Positions 34,688 to 43,573 of a DNA stretch of 64,000 nt are shown here, piece after piece. Source of the DNA: Calditrichota bacterium. Lineage in GTDB: Bacteria > CLD3. The position numbers were made by a program, and so were the translations under genes. Under the pieces are notes generated by a model. It was not told the origin of the DNA, made no database searches, and was given only the letters and a program-made list of their open reading frames with translations. Position 1 is the stretch's first letter. Each line of letters starts with the position of its first letter. Where the stretch lies: positions 20,862-84,861 of the forward strand of contig QQUF01000009.1 in the NCBI GenBank assembly GCA_008501735.1, given 5' to 3'.

Positions 34688-37128
34688 TCGATTTCAACTT
34701 CTCGCCATTCCCAGTTAAGTTGCCAAAGGTTTATTGAGTTGTTATAGTCTCCAATAATTACTTTTGAACCATCAGGGCTTATATCAAATGACCAAATTGC
34801 TTCTGAATGAGTTCCTTCCCAAAGTAATTGCCCATTTGAAGAATCCCAAATTTTAAGAGTTTTACCTGCAATACTTAACACTTTGGTTCCATCAGGACTA
34901 AAAATCACTTTACGGGTTGTACCAGAATGAGTTTTGCTCCATTTCTCAGAAGCATTTTCAACATCCCAAACTTTTACGTAAGGACTTTCACCACCGCTTA
35001 CAGCTAGTTTACTATCAAAACTAAAATCTACAGAAAGAACATATCCTGAATGATAGCCTGTTAATAAAACAGAGCCTGTTGCTATATCCCAAACTTTAAT
35101 ATTATCTTGATAACTTCCAGATATTAGTTTAGAGCCATCAGGGCTAAACCTAATAGGATGAATGTCAGGGTGATTGCTACGCCAAATAATAGAATCGCCT
35201 TCCAGTGATGAAAGATATAAATATGGATTTTGTGCTCCTGCTATTTTTTGCCCATCATTGCTGAAATCAAGAGATGTACTACCACCAAAATTGTGTAAGA
35301 TTGTACCATCGAAAGCATTAAATATCTTTAATCCATTACCAACCATTGCAACTTGATTATCAGTAGGACTATATTTTATTTGGGTAACGAACCCAGAAGC
35401 ATCATATGACCAAATTAAAGAACCTGTTTGAAGGTTCCAAATATTTAATTTTCCTTGACTTCCACTTGCAACTTGTGAACCATTTTGATTACTAGCAATA
35501 GAAGATACTCTTTGTGAATGAAGTCCTGTCCATTGTAATGAACCATCTATCGAATCCCAAACTTTGATTGTTTTATCTTCGCTCCCACTTATAATTTTAT
35601 TTCCATCGGTGCTAAATTGAACTGTTAGAACTTTATCAGAATGATTTGCTGTCCAAACAGTTGTTCCTTCCAAGCCATACCTTACTTTTAGTAATGCAAC
35701 ATTTGAATTGTTTGAATTTGTAAATGCAGTTAGTTTATAAGTATAATTTAACCAAGTAAAAATATCAGTATCTATGAAAGAAACTGAGTTTGAGGGTAAT
35801 ATTGCTAACTCTTGAAAATTCCCATTATTGATTTGTCTTTCAATTTTATATTCGACATCAAAGCTATAATTACTTTCCCAAGTTAGTTCAAGCTCAGAAT
35901 TGCTGATTATCTGCATTTTGAAATTTGTCGGAGCTGGGAAATTTGTTTGAATACTTTTTTCTTGAGTGTAAGAAGAAACATTAAAGTTTGAGAATGCTTT
36001 GACTCTATATCTGTATTCTTTTGTAGGTAATAGACCATTATCAGTAAAGTTTGTTGAGTTTGGTAAAGTAGAATGAACTTCAGTAAAGTTTCCATTTTCT
36101 TCTTTTCTTTCGATTATAAAACCATTTTCAAAAGTAGAATTATCCTGCCATGTCAATGTTACTTCAGAGCCTGTGTATTGAATTATTTCTAAATTTGATG
36201 GAGCAGGGAAGTTTGTTTGAATGCTTTTTTCTTGTGTATAAGCCGAATAAGTAGAATTTGTAAATGCTTTGACTCGATAAGTATAATTATTTGAAATAAG
36301 AAGACCACTATCTTTAAAATTTGTTGAACCTGATGAAGTGGAATGAATTGCCGAAAAATTTCCATTGTTTACTTTTCTTTCAATTGTAAATCCTTCTTCA
36401 AAACTTGAATTGTCTTGCCAGTTCAAGTTTGCTTCTGAGTCTGTAACTTGAGCAATTTCTAAGTTTGTAGGAGCAGAAAAGCCAGTGTTAATATGGGCTT
36501 CATTTGAGTAAGTAGAATTGTTAATTTGGCTAAATGCTCTAACTCTATAATTATAAGTTTGTGTCTCGGAAAGTGTAGAATCCAAATAGCTGGTTGAATT
36601 AAAGGGTAATATCGCAAGTTCTTCGTAAGTATTATTTATTTCTTTTCTTTCGATTTTGTAACCGCTTTCAAATTCACAATTATCTAACCACGAAAGGTTA
36701 ACTTTTGAATCTGAAATCTGCAAAATCTCTAAGTTTGTTGGTACGGGAAAATTAGTTTGGACATTTGAAGATTGCGAGTAATAGGAAGAATCATTTTTTG
36801 CAAATGCACTTACCCTATAAGAATAAATCTTTGAAGTTGAAAGACCAGAATCAATAAAACTTGTTGAATCGGCATTTACAAAAATAATCTCAATAGAGTT
36901 TTCCTCATTAATCTTTTTCTCGATTTTAAACCCTTGAAGTTTTTTTAGAATTTCAACATCTTTTGAAAATTGCCAAGATAATTGAACCTTAGAATCAGAA
37001 ATTTGACTTGTCTGTAAACTATCAGGGGAAGGGAAAATACTCTCATTTTTGTCAATTTTTATATCCATATCGTCTCCAAAACATGAATAAAGACAAAAAA
37101 TCGTTAGAACTAAAATAATTGCTCTCAT
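34684..37128 (-). CDS. Lipoprotein with fibronectin-III repeats and a WD40 propeller
   Basis: 814 residues. A lipoprotein signal ends in LYSC (Cys about residue 16). Residues about 35-480 hold five fibronectin type III repeats of roughly 90-95 residues, marked by APTNLEI.Q and W..N..FE.GF.IERK. Residues about 485-805 hold about eight WD40-type blades (HS..V..V.FS.DG...SG....IKVWD). The fold points to a surface scaffold or binding protein rather than an enzyme, and no catalytic motif was seen. Repeats 3 and 4 are very similar, also at DNA level, which suggests recent duplication. It ends at the shared terminator with the ABC operon. Confidence 0.88.
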   Translation of the reverse strand: MRAIILVLTIFCLYSCFGDDMDIKIDKNESIFPSPDSLQTSQISDSKVQLSWQFSKDVEILKKLQGFKIEKKINEENSIEIIFVNADSTSFIDSGLSTSKIYSYRVSAFAKNDSSYYSQSSNVQTNFPVPTNLEILQISDSKVNLSWLDNCEFESGYKIERKEINNTYEELAILPFNSTSYLDSTLSETQTYNYRVRAFSQINNSTYSNEAHINTGFSAPTNLEIAQVTDSEANLNWQDNSSFEEGFTIERKVNNGNFSAIHSTSSGSTNFKDSGLLISNNYTYRVKAFTNSTYSAYTQEKSIQTNFPAPSNLEIIQYTGSEVTLTWQDNSTFENGFIIERKEENGNFTEVHSTLPNSTNFTDNGLLPTKEYRYRVKAFSNFNVSSYTQEKSIQTNFPAPTNFKMQIISNSELELTWESNYSFDVEYKIERQINNGNFQELAILPSNSVSFIDTDIFTWLNYTYKLTAFTNSNNSNVALLKVRYGLEGTTVWTANHSDKVLTVQFSTDGNKIISGSEDKTIKVWDSIDGSLQWTGLHSQRVSSIASNQNGSQVASGSQGKLNIWNLQTGSLIWSYDASGFVTQIKYSPTDNQVAMVGNGLKIFNAFDGTILHNFGGSTSLDFSNDGQKIAGAQNPYLYLSSLEGDSIIWRSNHPDIHPIRFSPDGSKLISGSYQDNIKVWDIATGSVLLTGYHSGYVLSVDFSFDSKLAVSGGESPYVKVWDVENASEKWSKTHSGTTRKVIFSPDGTKVLSIAGKTLKIWDSSNGQLLWEGTHSEAIWSFDISPDGSKVIIGDYNNSINLWQLNWEWREVEIE

Positions 37129-37210
37129 TAAAAAGCTCCGTAGTTTTTAATATTTATTCAAAATAATATTATTTTGAATAAATATTCTACAAAATTTTGC
37201 TTTTTATTTC

Positions 37211-38299
37211 TCAGCTTTTAATAAAAAATTTTCCGGGATACTGTTTTACAATTCCTTTTAGTTCTAATGCTAAGGCGATTGTTAGGCAACGGAAAACAGG
37301 AATTTTTGTAATTTCTGCGATTTTATCGATGTGAGTTCCATTTGGTTCAAGTGAGCTTACAAAACTTTCTTCTTCGGGCAAAAGTTGTGGCAAAAGTGAA
37401 GTCTGTTTTTCCTTTGCATCAACGTTAAAATAGAACTCTAATTCTTGAACAATGTCTTCGATTCCTGTCGTTAGTTTTGCACCATTTTGGATTAACTGAT
37501 TTGTTCCTGCACTTTTTGGGGAATTGATTGGACCGGGAATTGCGAATACCTCTTTTCCTTGTTCGAGTGCGATGTCAGCTGTAATTTTTGCACCACTTTT
37601 GATTCCTGCCTCAACAACTACAACTCCAAGAGACATTCCACTAACGATTCGGTTTCTGATTGGAAAATTTCTTGAGTCTGGTCTTGTCCCAAATGGAAAT
37701 TCCGAAACAATTGCACCTCCGTTAAAAAGCACTTTGTCAACTAAATCTTTGTTCTCAGAAGGATAAATTACATCTAAACCAGAACCTAAAACAGCAACGG
37801 TTTTTGCTTCTTTAGCGACAGTGCAGCGGTGTGAAATTGAGTCAATTCCGCGAGCAAAACCGCTGACAATTGTGCAATTTCTTTCTACAAGTTCGTTGAC
37901 AATTTTTTCAGTAACAAACTTACCGTAAACAGTGGGAGCTCTCGTTCCGACAACTGCAATCGGGATTTCTTTGAGTGTTGGCAATTTTCCCAAAACGTAA
38001 AGTATTAATGGTGGAGAATGGATTTCTTTCAAAAGTTGTGGATAATCGGAATGCCAAAAGTGAATTGCTTCTGCACCAGTTTTTTCTAAAGACGAAATTT
38101 GTTTCTCTAAAAATTTGTCAGAGTCAAAAGAAAGGATTTTTTCGGCAGTTGCCTTTTCGATTCCTTCAATTTGGATTAAATCTTGGATTGAGGCATTAAA
38201 AACATTTTCGGGAGTTTCAAATTTTGAAATTAATTTTCGGATTTTTGCTTGACCAACGCGAGGAACAAGACTCAGTTTTATCAAATTTTCTAAATTCAT
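37211..38299 (-). CDS. dprA: DNA-processing protein DprA
   Basis: 362 residues. An N-terminal helix-hairpin-helix-like region (about 1-60), then the Rossmann-like core with GTRAPTVYGKFVTE, TIVSGFARGIDSISHRCTV, VLGSGLDVIYPSEN, SEFPFGTRPDSRNFPIRNRIVSG and VVEAGIKSGAKITADIAL. A C-terminal winged-helix-like domain (about 300-360) follows. DprA protects incoming single-stranded DNA and loads RecA in natural transformation, and is widespread also in non-competent lineages. It lies downstream of ftsI on the same strand, 98 bases away, so cotranscription is possible. Confidence 0.95.
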   Translation of the reverse strand: MNLENLIKLSLVPRVGQAKIRKLISKFETPENVFNASIQDLIQIEGIEKATAEKILSFDSDKFLEKQISSLEKTGAEAIHFWHSDYPQLLKEIHSPPLILYVLGKLPTLKEIPIAVVGTRAPTVYGKFVTEKIVNELVERNCTIVSGFARGIDSISHRCTVAKEAKTVAVLGSGLDVIYPSENKDLVDKVLFNGGAIVSEFPFGTRPDSRNFPIRNRIVSGMSLGVVVVEAGIKSGAKITADIALEQGKEVFAIPGPINSPKSAGTNQLIQNGAKLTTGIEDIVQELEFYFNVDAKEKQTSLLPQLLPEEESFVSSLEPNGTHIDKIAEITKIPVFRCLTIALALELKGIVKQYPGKFFIKS

Positions 38300-38397
38300 T
38301 TTCTCATTTTATTTTCTTGAATGGAAGTTGTTTCTCTTTCAAAATAACTAAAAAATTGAAAATTCAGAATTAAGAATTTTGTGCTAAGAGTTTTTAG

Positions 38398-40527
38398 TTA
38401 GTCGCAGATTAGTTTACAGACAGAGTAAATTTTCACTTTTGAGTTTGGAGGTGGAACTTGCTTTTTGACGAAACCGTTGCCGACCAAAGCGAAGTCAATC
38501 TGCTCTAAAGCCAAGCGGTTTACGGCTTCTCTCACAGAAAGTCCGACAACTGAAGGAACTTCTCGCAAGTCATTTTCAGGAGGTTTTTCTTGGGCAAGTT
38601 TAACTTCAACGAAAGATTGTTTTTCTAAATCACCACCTGCTTCGGGGATTTGTTCAACAACGATTTTACCAACACCCGAAAATTTAATTTCTAAGCCGAT
38701 TTGGTTGAGCTTATGTTTTGCATCGTCAAGATTCATTCCTTTTAAATCAGGAACGTCGATTTCAGGTAAAACTTTTTTTGAGAATTTCTCGCCTGACTCA
38801 AGTGCAAGGTCGATTTGGTAGTTTGCACCTCGCAAAAGTCGAATAATTCGTTCAGTGATTCTTTTGAAAGTTGGACCGGAAATGTAGCCTCCCCAATAAT
38901 TTCCCTTTTTCGGAGTGTCAATCATTACGAGGCAAACAATTTGTGGATTTTCAAGCGGATAAATTCCAACGAAAGAAGCAAGGTAATCTCTTTGTGAATA
39001 ACCTCCTTCTTCTCCAGGTCTTTGAGCTGTTCCTGTTTTTCCACCGACTCTAAGACCTTTTACAGCTGCTTGTTCGGCAGTTCCACCTTCTTGCACAACT
39101 CCTTCAAGAAATGGAATCATCTTTTCGGCTGTTTCTTCTGAAACGACTCTTCTTACAAAAACAGATTCCTTTCGTTCAAGCATTTCCATTTGGTCGTTTA
39201 AAACAGCTTTAACAATCATTGGCTTCATTAATTTTCCACCGTTTGCTATCGCACAATAAGCATTTGCAGTTTGTAAAGCTGTAACTGCGACTTCGTGCCC
39301 GATTGAAATTTCAGCCCTTGAAATTCCAGACCAATCAAGTGGGTTTTTCAAAATCCCTTTAACTTCACCAATCAGCTCGATGTCTGTTTCTGTTCCAAAG
39401 CCAAAAGCTCTTGCGTAACGAAATAACTCACTGTTTCCAAGTGAATCGGCAACTTTGATTACACCAACGTTACTTGATTTTGCAAAAACATCTTTGAAGG
39501 AAAGCCAGCCATATTTTTTAGAATCTTTAATTGTTGTTCTATAAATTTTAATTTTCCCATTTTCGCAAAAAATAGAATCATCAGGCGAAATAATTCCATT
39601 GTTCAAAGCTCCAGCTGCTGTAACAAGTTTAAAAGTCGAACCCGGTTCATAAATGTCTGTTATTGCTTTATTCTTTCTTGCACTTGGGTCGTAATTTAGT
39701 GTCGTATTTGGGTCGTAAAACGGATAACTAGCCATTGCTAAAATCGCACTATTCTTAGGGTTCATCAGAACTACAACTCCACCTTTTGCTTCTGAATCAA
39801 TTACAGTTTTGCTAAGCTCTTCTTGAACAATCGCTTGCATTTCGCCGTCAATTGTAAGGACAATATTTTTTCCATCAACAGCTTGTTTTTGCGGATACTC
39901 TAACGAAGGTAAACTTCTTCCCCAACCGTCAGCTTGTTCAACTAAAAATCCTTCACGTCCATTTAATAAAGTATTGAAGTTTTTTTCAATGCCATTTTGC
40001 CCATTGTTCTCAGAGTTTGTGTAACCGAGAATCTGAGCAGCTAATTCATTTCTTGGGTAATACCTTTTCGGATTCTTGTGGGTAAAGACATTTTTATTTT
40101 TCGCCTCAATTAGTTTTTTCGCTAAGTCTTCCTCAATGTCTTTTTCGAGCCAAACGAATTGTTTTTTAGATTGAAGTTTATTTTGGTAAAAACTTTTGGG
40201 TTTATTGAAAGTTTCAGCAAGAAGATTTAGAAGAATTTCTTTTTCTTTGTTTTTTTTTCTTAGTGAATGCGGATTTGCTGAAAAGGAATATTTGATTTTA
40301 TTAGTTGCGAGAATTTTGAGGTTTCTGTCGTAAATCGAACCTCGAATAGGATAGAGAATCTTTTTAGATTTGTGTTGCCTTTCGGCGAGATTTTCGTAGT
40401 AACCTTTGTCTTTGACTTGGATTGTAAAAAGTTTGCCCAAAATTATAAGGGCAAAAATTAATCCGAAAAGAATTATAGAATTAATTCTTTTCTTACAACG
40501 TCTCTCGTGAGCTTGGATTTCTTCCAT
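38398..40527 (-). CDS. ftsI: Division peptidoglycan transpeptidase (PBP2/FtsI class) with two PASTA domains
   Basis: 709 residues. One N-terminal transmembrane anchor (about 16-36), the PBP dimer domain (RGSIYDRNLKILATN), then the transpeptidase with active Ser297 (EPGSTFK), the SSN motif (AKSSNVGVI) and KTGTAQRPGEEGG. Two PASTA domains follow (about 585-645 and 650-709: VPDLKGMNLDDAKHKL and VPSVVGLSVREAVNRL). This fits the FtsI/SpoVD-type PBP of the division complex, which cross-links septal peptidoglycan. The rsmH-ftsL order upstream supports that. The next gene after ftsI is dprA rather than murE. Confidence 0.93.
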   Translation of the reverse strand: MEEIQAHERRCKKRINSIILFGLIFALIILGKLFTIQVKDKGYYENLAERQHKSKKILYPIRGSIYDRNLKILATNKIKYSFSANPHSLRKKNKEKEILLNLLAETFNKPKSFYQNKLQSKKQFVWLEKDIEEDLAKKLIEAKNKNVFTHKNPKRYYPRNELAAQILGYTNSENNGQNGIEKNFNTLLNGREGFLVEQADGWGRSLPSLEYPQKQAVDGKNIVLTIDGEMQAIVQEELSKTVIDSEAKGGVVVLMNPKNSAILAMASYPFYDPNTTLNYDPSARKNKAITDIYEPGSTFKLVTAAGALNNGIISPDDSIFCENGKIKIYRTTIKDSKKYGWLSFKDVFAKSSNVGVIKVADSLGNSELFRYARAFGFGTETDIELIGEVKGILKNPLDWSGISRAEISIGHEVAVTALQTANAYCAIANGGKLMKPMIVKAVLNDQMEMLERKESVFVRRVVSEETAEKMIPFLEGVVQEGGTAEQAAVKGLRVGGKTGTAQRPGEEGGYSQRDYLASFVGIYPLENPQIVCLVMIDTPKKGNYWGGYISGPTFKRITERIIRLLRGANYQIDLALESGEKFSKKVLPEIDVPDLKGMNLDDAKHKLNQIGLEIKFSGVGKIVVEQIPEAGGDLEKQSFVEVKLAQEKPPENDLREVPSVVGLSVREAVNRLALEQIDFALVGNGFVKKQVPPPNSKVKIYSVCKLICD

Positions 40528-40565
40528 TTAAAAATTTTCCAAAAACTCAGAAAAATTAGATGAGT

Positions 40566-40958
40566 TTAATTATTTGATGCTTGAGCAGTTTCTGTACTAA
40601 TTTGAAAATCAAACGTTTCTTCATCTTGGTGAATTTCCTTACGCAATGTTCGTTTTTCGTCCTTGAAAAAACAATCAGCACTAACAACGATTTTTTGTGG
40701 TTCTTTTGTATCAAAGACCAAACCGTGTTTCTCTTGAGCGATTTTGCCAAGTACTTCAAAACTTGCAAAAGAAGCAAATTCAGCATTAAGTCTTGAGTTC
40801 TCTTTAACTAAATTTTCTTTAGTTTTTTTCAGAGACCTGTTTGCAAAAGCTAATTTGTTACAATAATTTTGTTGGAACAAAAATGCAAGCACCAAGACAA
40901 CGCCAATACCTGAAACGACGAAAGTCTTGAAAGAATTTTTTGGATGTAAGTTATTCAC
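40566..40958 (-). CDS. ftsL: FtsL-like cell-division protein
   Basis: 130 residues from GTG, with GGGGAG about 9 bases before it. One transmembrane span (about 12-30) is followed by a leucine/heptad-rich coiled coil (LKKTKENLVKENSRLNAEF) and a polar, acidic tail. Sequence identity is low, as usual for FtsL, so the name relies on size, topology and place between rsmH and ftsI. FtsL helps recruit and activate the septal synthase with FtsB/FtsQ. Confidence 0.78.
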   Translation of the reverse strand: MNNLHPKNSFKTFVVSGIGVVLVLAFLFQQNYCNKLAFANRSLKKTKENLVKENSRLNAEFASFASFEVLGKIAQEKHGLVFDTKEPQKIVVSADCFFKDEKRTLRKEIHQDEETFDFQISTETAQASNN

Positions 40959-41015
40959 TATGTTTTACTCCCCCTCAGAAGTTCATTTTTGTGAAATTTA
41001 ACTGAGCTTTTCTTA

Positions 41016-41933
41016 CTAAATTTTTTCTGCAATTCTCAATTTTGCACTTCTTGCTCGAGAATTAATGTCAATTTCTTCTTGAGCAGGCATAATTGGTTTT
41101 TTTGTTAAAATATTAACTGTTGAAACTTTATCACAAGTGCAAATCGGCATTTTAGGCGGACAAACGCAATCCATTTTCTCGTGCCTAAAAAACTCTTTTA
41201 CAATTCTGTCTTCTAATGAGTGATAAGAAATCACTCCGATTCTTCCACCTTTAGCCAAAAGTCCAATTGCACTTCCCAATGCAATTCTTAGGCTTTCAAG
41301 TTCTTGGTTCACTTCAATTCTAAGAGCTTGAAAAATTCGAGCTAAAGTTTTTGTTAAAAATCTGCCACCACTTACTTGAGAAATGACTTCAACAAGTTGT
41401 GAGGTGGTTTCAATTAACTTTTCCTTTCTGACTTGAAAAATATGACCTGAGATTTTCCAAGCATTTTTTTCTTCACCAAATTCTCTGAAAATTTTTGTTA
41501 AATCTTCACGTGAGTAAGAATTAACAATGTCTTTTGCACTTAAAGTTAGATTTTTATCCATTCGCATATCAAGTTCAGCATCTTTTTGGAAACTGAATCC
41601 TCTCTCAGCATTATCAATCTGAAAAGATGAAACACCTAAATCCAAAAGGATTCCCAAAAGAGGTTGAGCGTTGTGTTGAAGTGCAAATGAAGTCATTTCT
41701 TTGAAGTTTCCTTCACAAAAAGTGAAACGGTTTTCAGGAAATTTATTTTTGTTTTCAATTAATGCATCTTTGTCGCAATCAATTCCCAAAACTTTAATTT
41801 GAGGGAACTTTTCTAAAATTGCTCTTGTGTGACCTCCACCTCCTAAAGTTCCGTCAATAAAGTAGCCTTCTTTTTCCGAAGGTATAAAATTTAGAACTTC
41901 ATTGAGAAGAACAGAAATGTGGTAATTTTTCAA
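41016..41933 (-). CDS. rsmH: 16S rRNA m4C1402 methyltransferase RsmH
   Basis: 305 residues from TTG (41933), with no clear ribosome-binding site. The opening HISVLLNEVL and IDGTLGGGGHTRAIL are RsmH hallmarks; GILLDLGVSSFQIDNAERGFSF, ARIFQALRIEVNQEL and GVISYHSLEDRIVK follow. It methylates N4 of C1402 in 16S rRNA using S-adenosylmethionine. It heads the rsmH-ftsL-ftsI set; no mraZ precedes it in the window. Confidence 0.96.
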   Translation of the reverse strand: MKNYHISVLLNEVLNFIPSEKEGYFIDGTLGGGGHTRAILEKFPQIKVLGIDCDKDALIENKNKFPENRFTFCEGNFKEMTSFALQHNAQPLLGILLDLGVSSFQIDNAERGFSFQKDAELDMRMDKNLTLSAKDIVNSYSREDLTKIFREFGEEKNAWKISGHIFQVRKEKLIETTSQLVEVISQVSGGRFLTKTLARIFQALRIEVNQELESLRIALGSAIGLLAKGGRIGVISYHSLEDRIVKEFFRHEKMDCVCPPKMPICTCDKVSTVNILTKKPIMPAQEEIDINSRARSAKLRIAEKI

Positions 41934-42029
41934 ATTTTTTATTTTTGTAAAAGGTCAAAAGAAAGAGCCATTTGGCTAATTCTAAGAAGAAATGTGACGT
42001 ATGTCAAATAAAAAATTAATTTCGGAAAG

Positions 42030-42063
42030 CCCAAAAAATTATCTTTAAAGATAATTTTTTGGG
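42030..42063. repeat. Perfect 34-bp palindrome in divergent region
   Basis: CCCAAAAAATTATCTTT (42030-42046) is immediately followed by its exact complement (42047-42063), giving a 34-base palindrome with no spacer. It lies in the 409-base region between rsmH (minus) and the signalling island (plus). It is too AT-rich and lacks a tail for a normal terminator, so a DNA-level role or a hairpin in RNA is possible. Confidence 0.6.
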
Positions 42064-42069
42064 TAAAGG

Positions 42070-42114
42070 CACTAAATATTGTGTGCTTTGTGTGATTTGT
42101 GTCAATATTTAGTG
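42070..42114. repeat. 12-bp inverted repeat flanking a TGTG-rich spacer
   Basis: CACTAAATATTG (42070-42081) and CAATATTTAGTG (42103-42114) are exact complements around a 21-base spacer rich in TGTG. It is placed upstream of the receiver-PP2C gene and is a candidate operator. Together with the 34-bp palindrome and a third repeat at 42173-42229 (AAACGTAAAA facing TTTTACGTTT), this divergent region is unusually rich in symmetry. Confidence 0.5.
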
Positions 42115-42342
42115 AGTTTTAAAACTTGAGCTACTCATAATTTTATTGAAGAAAAATTAACTTTTTTTCTGTAAACGTAAAATGTTAGGGCTTTCTCTTA
42201 AGAAATTACTTTAAGTGATTTTTACGTTTGTCGAAGTTAAGTTCAAACTCGTCAAAAAAAAGTTTCTTTTTTTTTATTTTTGTTTAGATTTTACGAATTG
42301 TTTAATTCCCAAAATAACAAAACTCACAATCGAAGGAAAAAT

Positions 42343-43536
42343 ATGCGCATCCTAATTGCTGATGATGATTTTGATGTCAGATTACTTTTATCAAGAACTG
42401 TTCAAAAATGGGGACACGAAGTCTTAACTGCTGAAGATGGTGCGGAAGCTTTAGAGCTAATTAAAAGTGAAAATATTACTTTTGTAATTAGTGATTGGAT
42501 GATGCCGAATATGGACGGTTTGGAACTTTGCAGAAATATTCGCGAACTTGATGAAGCAAATTCTGGCTATACTTATGTGATTCTTCTTACGGCTAAAGAA
42601 TCGAAAACTGAATTGATTCAAGGAATGGATGCAGGAGCTGATGATTTTGTAACTAAACCTTTTGATAAAGACGTTTTAAAAGTACGAGTTAGAGCCGGTG
42701 AAAGAATTCTTGAGTTAAAAGAAAATCTTGATGAAAAGAATAAAAAACTTACAGCTGCTTTACAAACAATCGAAAAGGATTTGGTTTCCGCAGCAAAAAT
42801 GCAAAAAGGCTTACTTGCACCAACCCCTTCGACACTTTCAAACGTTAGGTTTGATTCAATTTACATTCAGTGTAGTTTCGTTTCTGGAGACATTTACAAC
42901 TTTTTCCAATTCGACGAAGACCACATTGGGTTTTATTTACTTGATGTTGCAGGACACGGAATTCCGTCTGCTATGCAATCAGTAACTTTGAGTCGAGCTG
43001 TAAATCCGCTTCCTGAACAAACAAGCCTTTTAAAAAGATACATTTCTGAACTTTCAAAATATGAAGTTGTAAACCCTGCTCTTGCTGTCAGTCGTTTGAA
43101 CGAGCAGTTTCAAGCAGACGAAGATACAATGCTTTACTTTACAATGGTTTATGGAATTATTAATACAAAAACAGGTTTGACAAAATTAACTCAAGCTGGT
43201 CATCCATCACCGATTTTTGTCCACAACGACGGAGGAGTAAAGTTCATCGGTGATGGAGGTTTTCCTGTTGGAATGTTGCCAGGAGTCGAATTTGATGAAC
43301 ACGAATTATACCTTCATAAAGGTGATAGACTTTTCCTTTATTCTGATGGTGTAACTGAATGTACTGGCGAAAATAATGAACTTTTTTCAGAGGAAAGGCT
43401 GCTTCAAACTCTTCAAGAAGAAAGGCACTCTCCTTTAAAAGATACTTTAGCAACACTTGAAGACTCTTTACGACTTTGGCATAATCAACCTGAATTTGAA
43501 GATGATGTAACTTTGCTAGCTATCGAAATTATCTGA
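42343..43536 (+). CDS. Receiver-PP2C (SpoIIE-type) phosphatase response regulator
   Basis: 397 residues from the ATG at 42343 with a GAAGGA before it. The receiver domain (about 1-120) has the acidic pocket ADDD, phosphoacceptor Asp51 ([13 protein letters not shown]) and [10 protein letters not shown] coiled coil (about 122-150) leads to the PP2C/SpoIIE phosphatase domain (about 160-397) with metal-site motifs [30 protein letters not shown] and EDDVTLLAI. The family dephosphorylates phospho-STAS proteins to switch a partner-switching pathway. A STAS protein and an RsbW-like kinase close this same gene set, which makes them probable partners. Phosphorylation by one of the hybrid kinases is inferred. 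Confidence 0.92.
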   Translation: MRILIADDDFDVRLLLSRTVQKWGHEVLTAEDGAEALELIKSENITFVISDWMMPNMDGLELCRNIRELDEANSGYTYVILLTAKESKTELIQGMDAGADDFVTKPFDKDVLKVRVRAGERILELKENLDEKNKKLTAALQTIEKDLVSAAKMQKGLLAPTPSTLSNVRFDSIYIQCSFVSGDIYNFFQFDEDHIGFYLLDVAGHGIPSAMQSVTLSRAVNPLPEQTSLLKRYISELSKYEVVNPALAVSRLNEQFQADEDTMLYFTMVYGIINTKTGLTKLTQAGHPSPIFVHNDGGVKFIGDGGFPVGMLPGVEFDEHELYLHKGDRLFLYSDGVTECTGENNELFSEERLLQTLQEERHSPLKDTLATLEDSLRLWHNQPEFEDDVTLLAIEII

Positions 43537-43573
43537 TTCTAACTTTAAAATTTCCTTAGGTTCATCAATTACA

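Noticed and set aside
34684-37128. Repeated DNA considered as a CRISPR or satellite array
   Set aside because: The repeats are long (about 285 bases) and translate to FnIII-like units, so they are coding.
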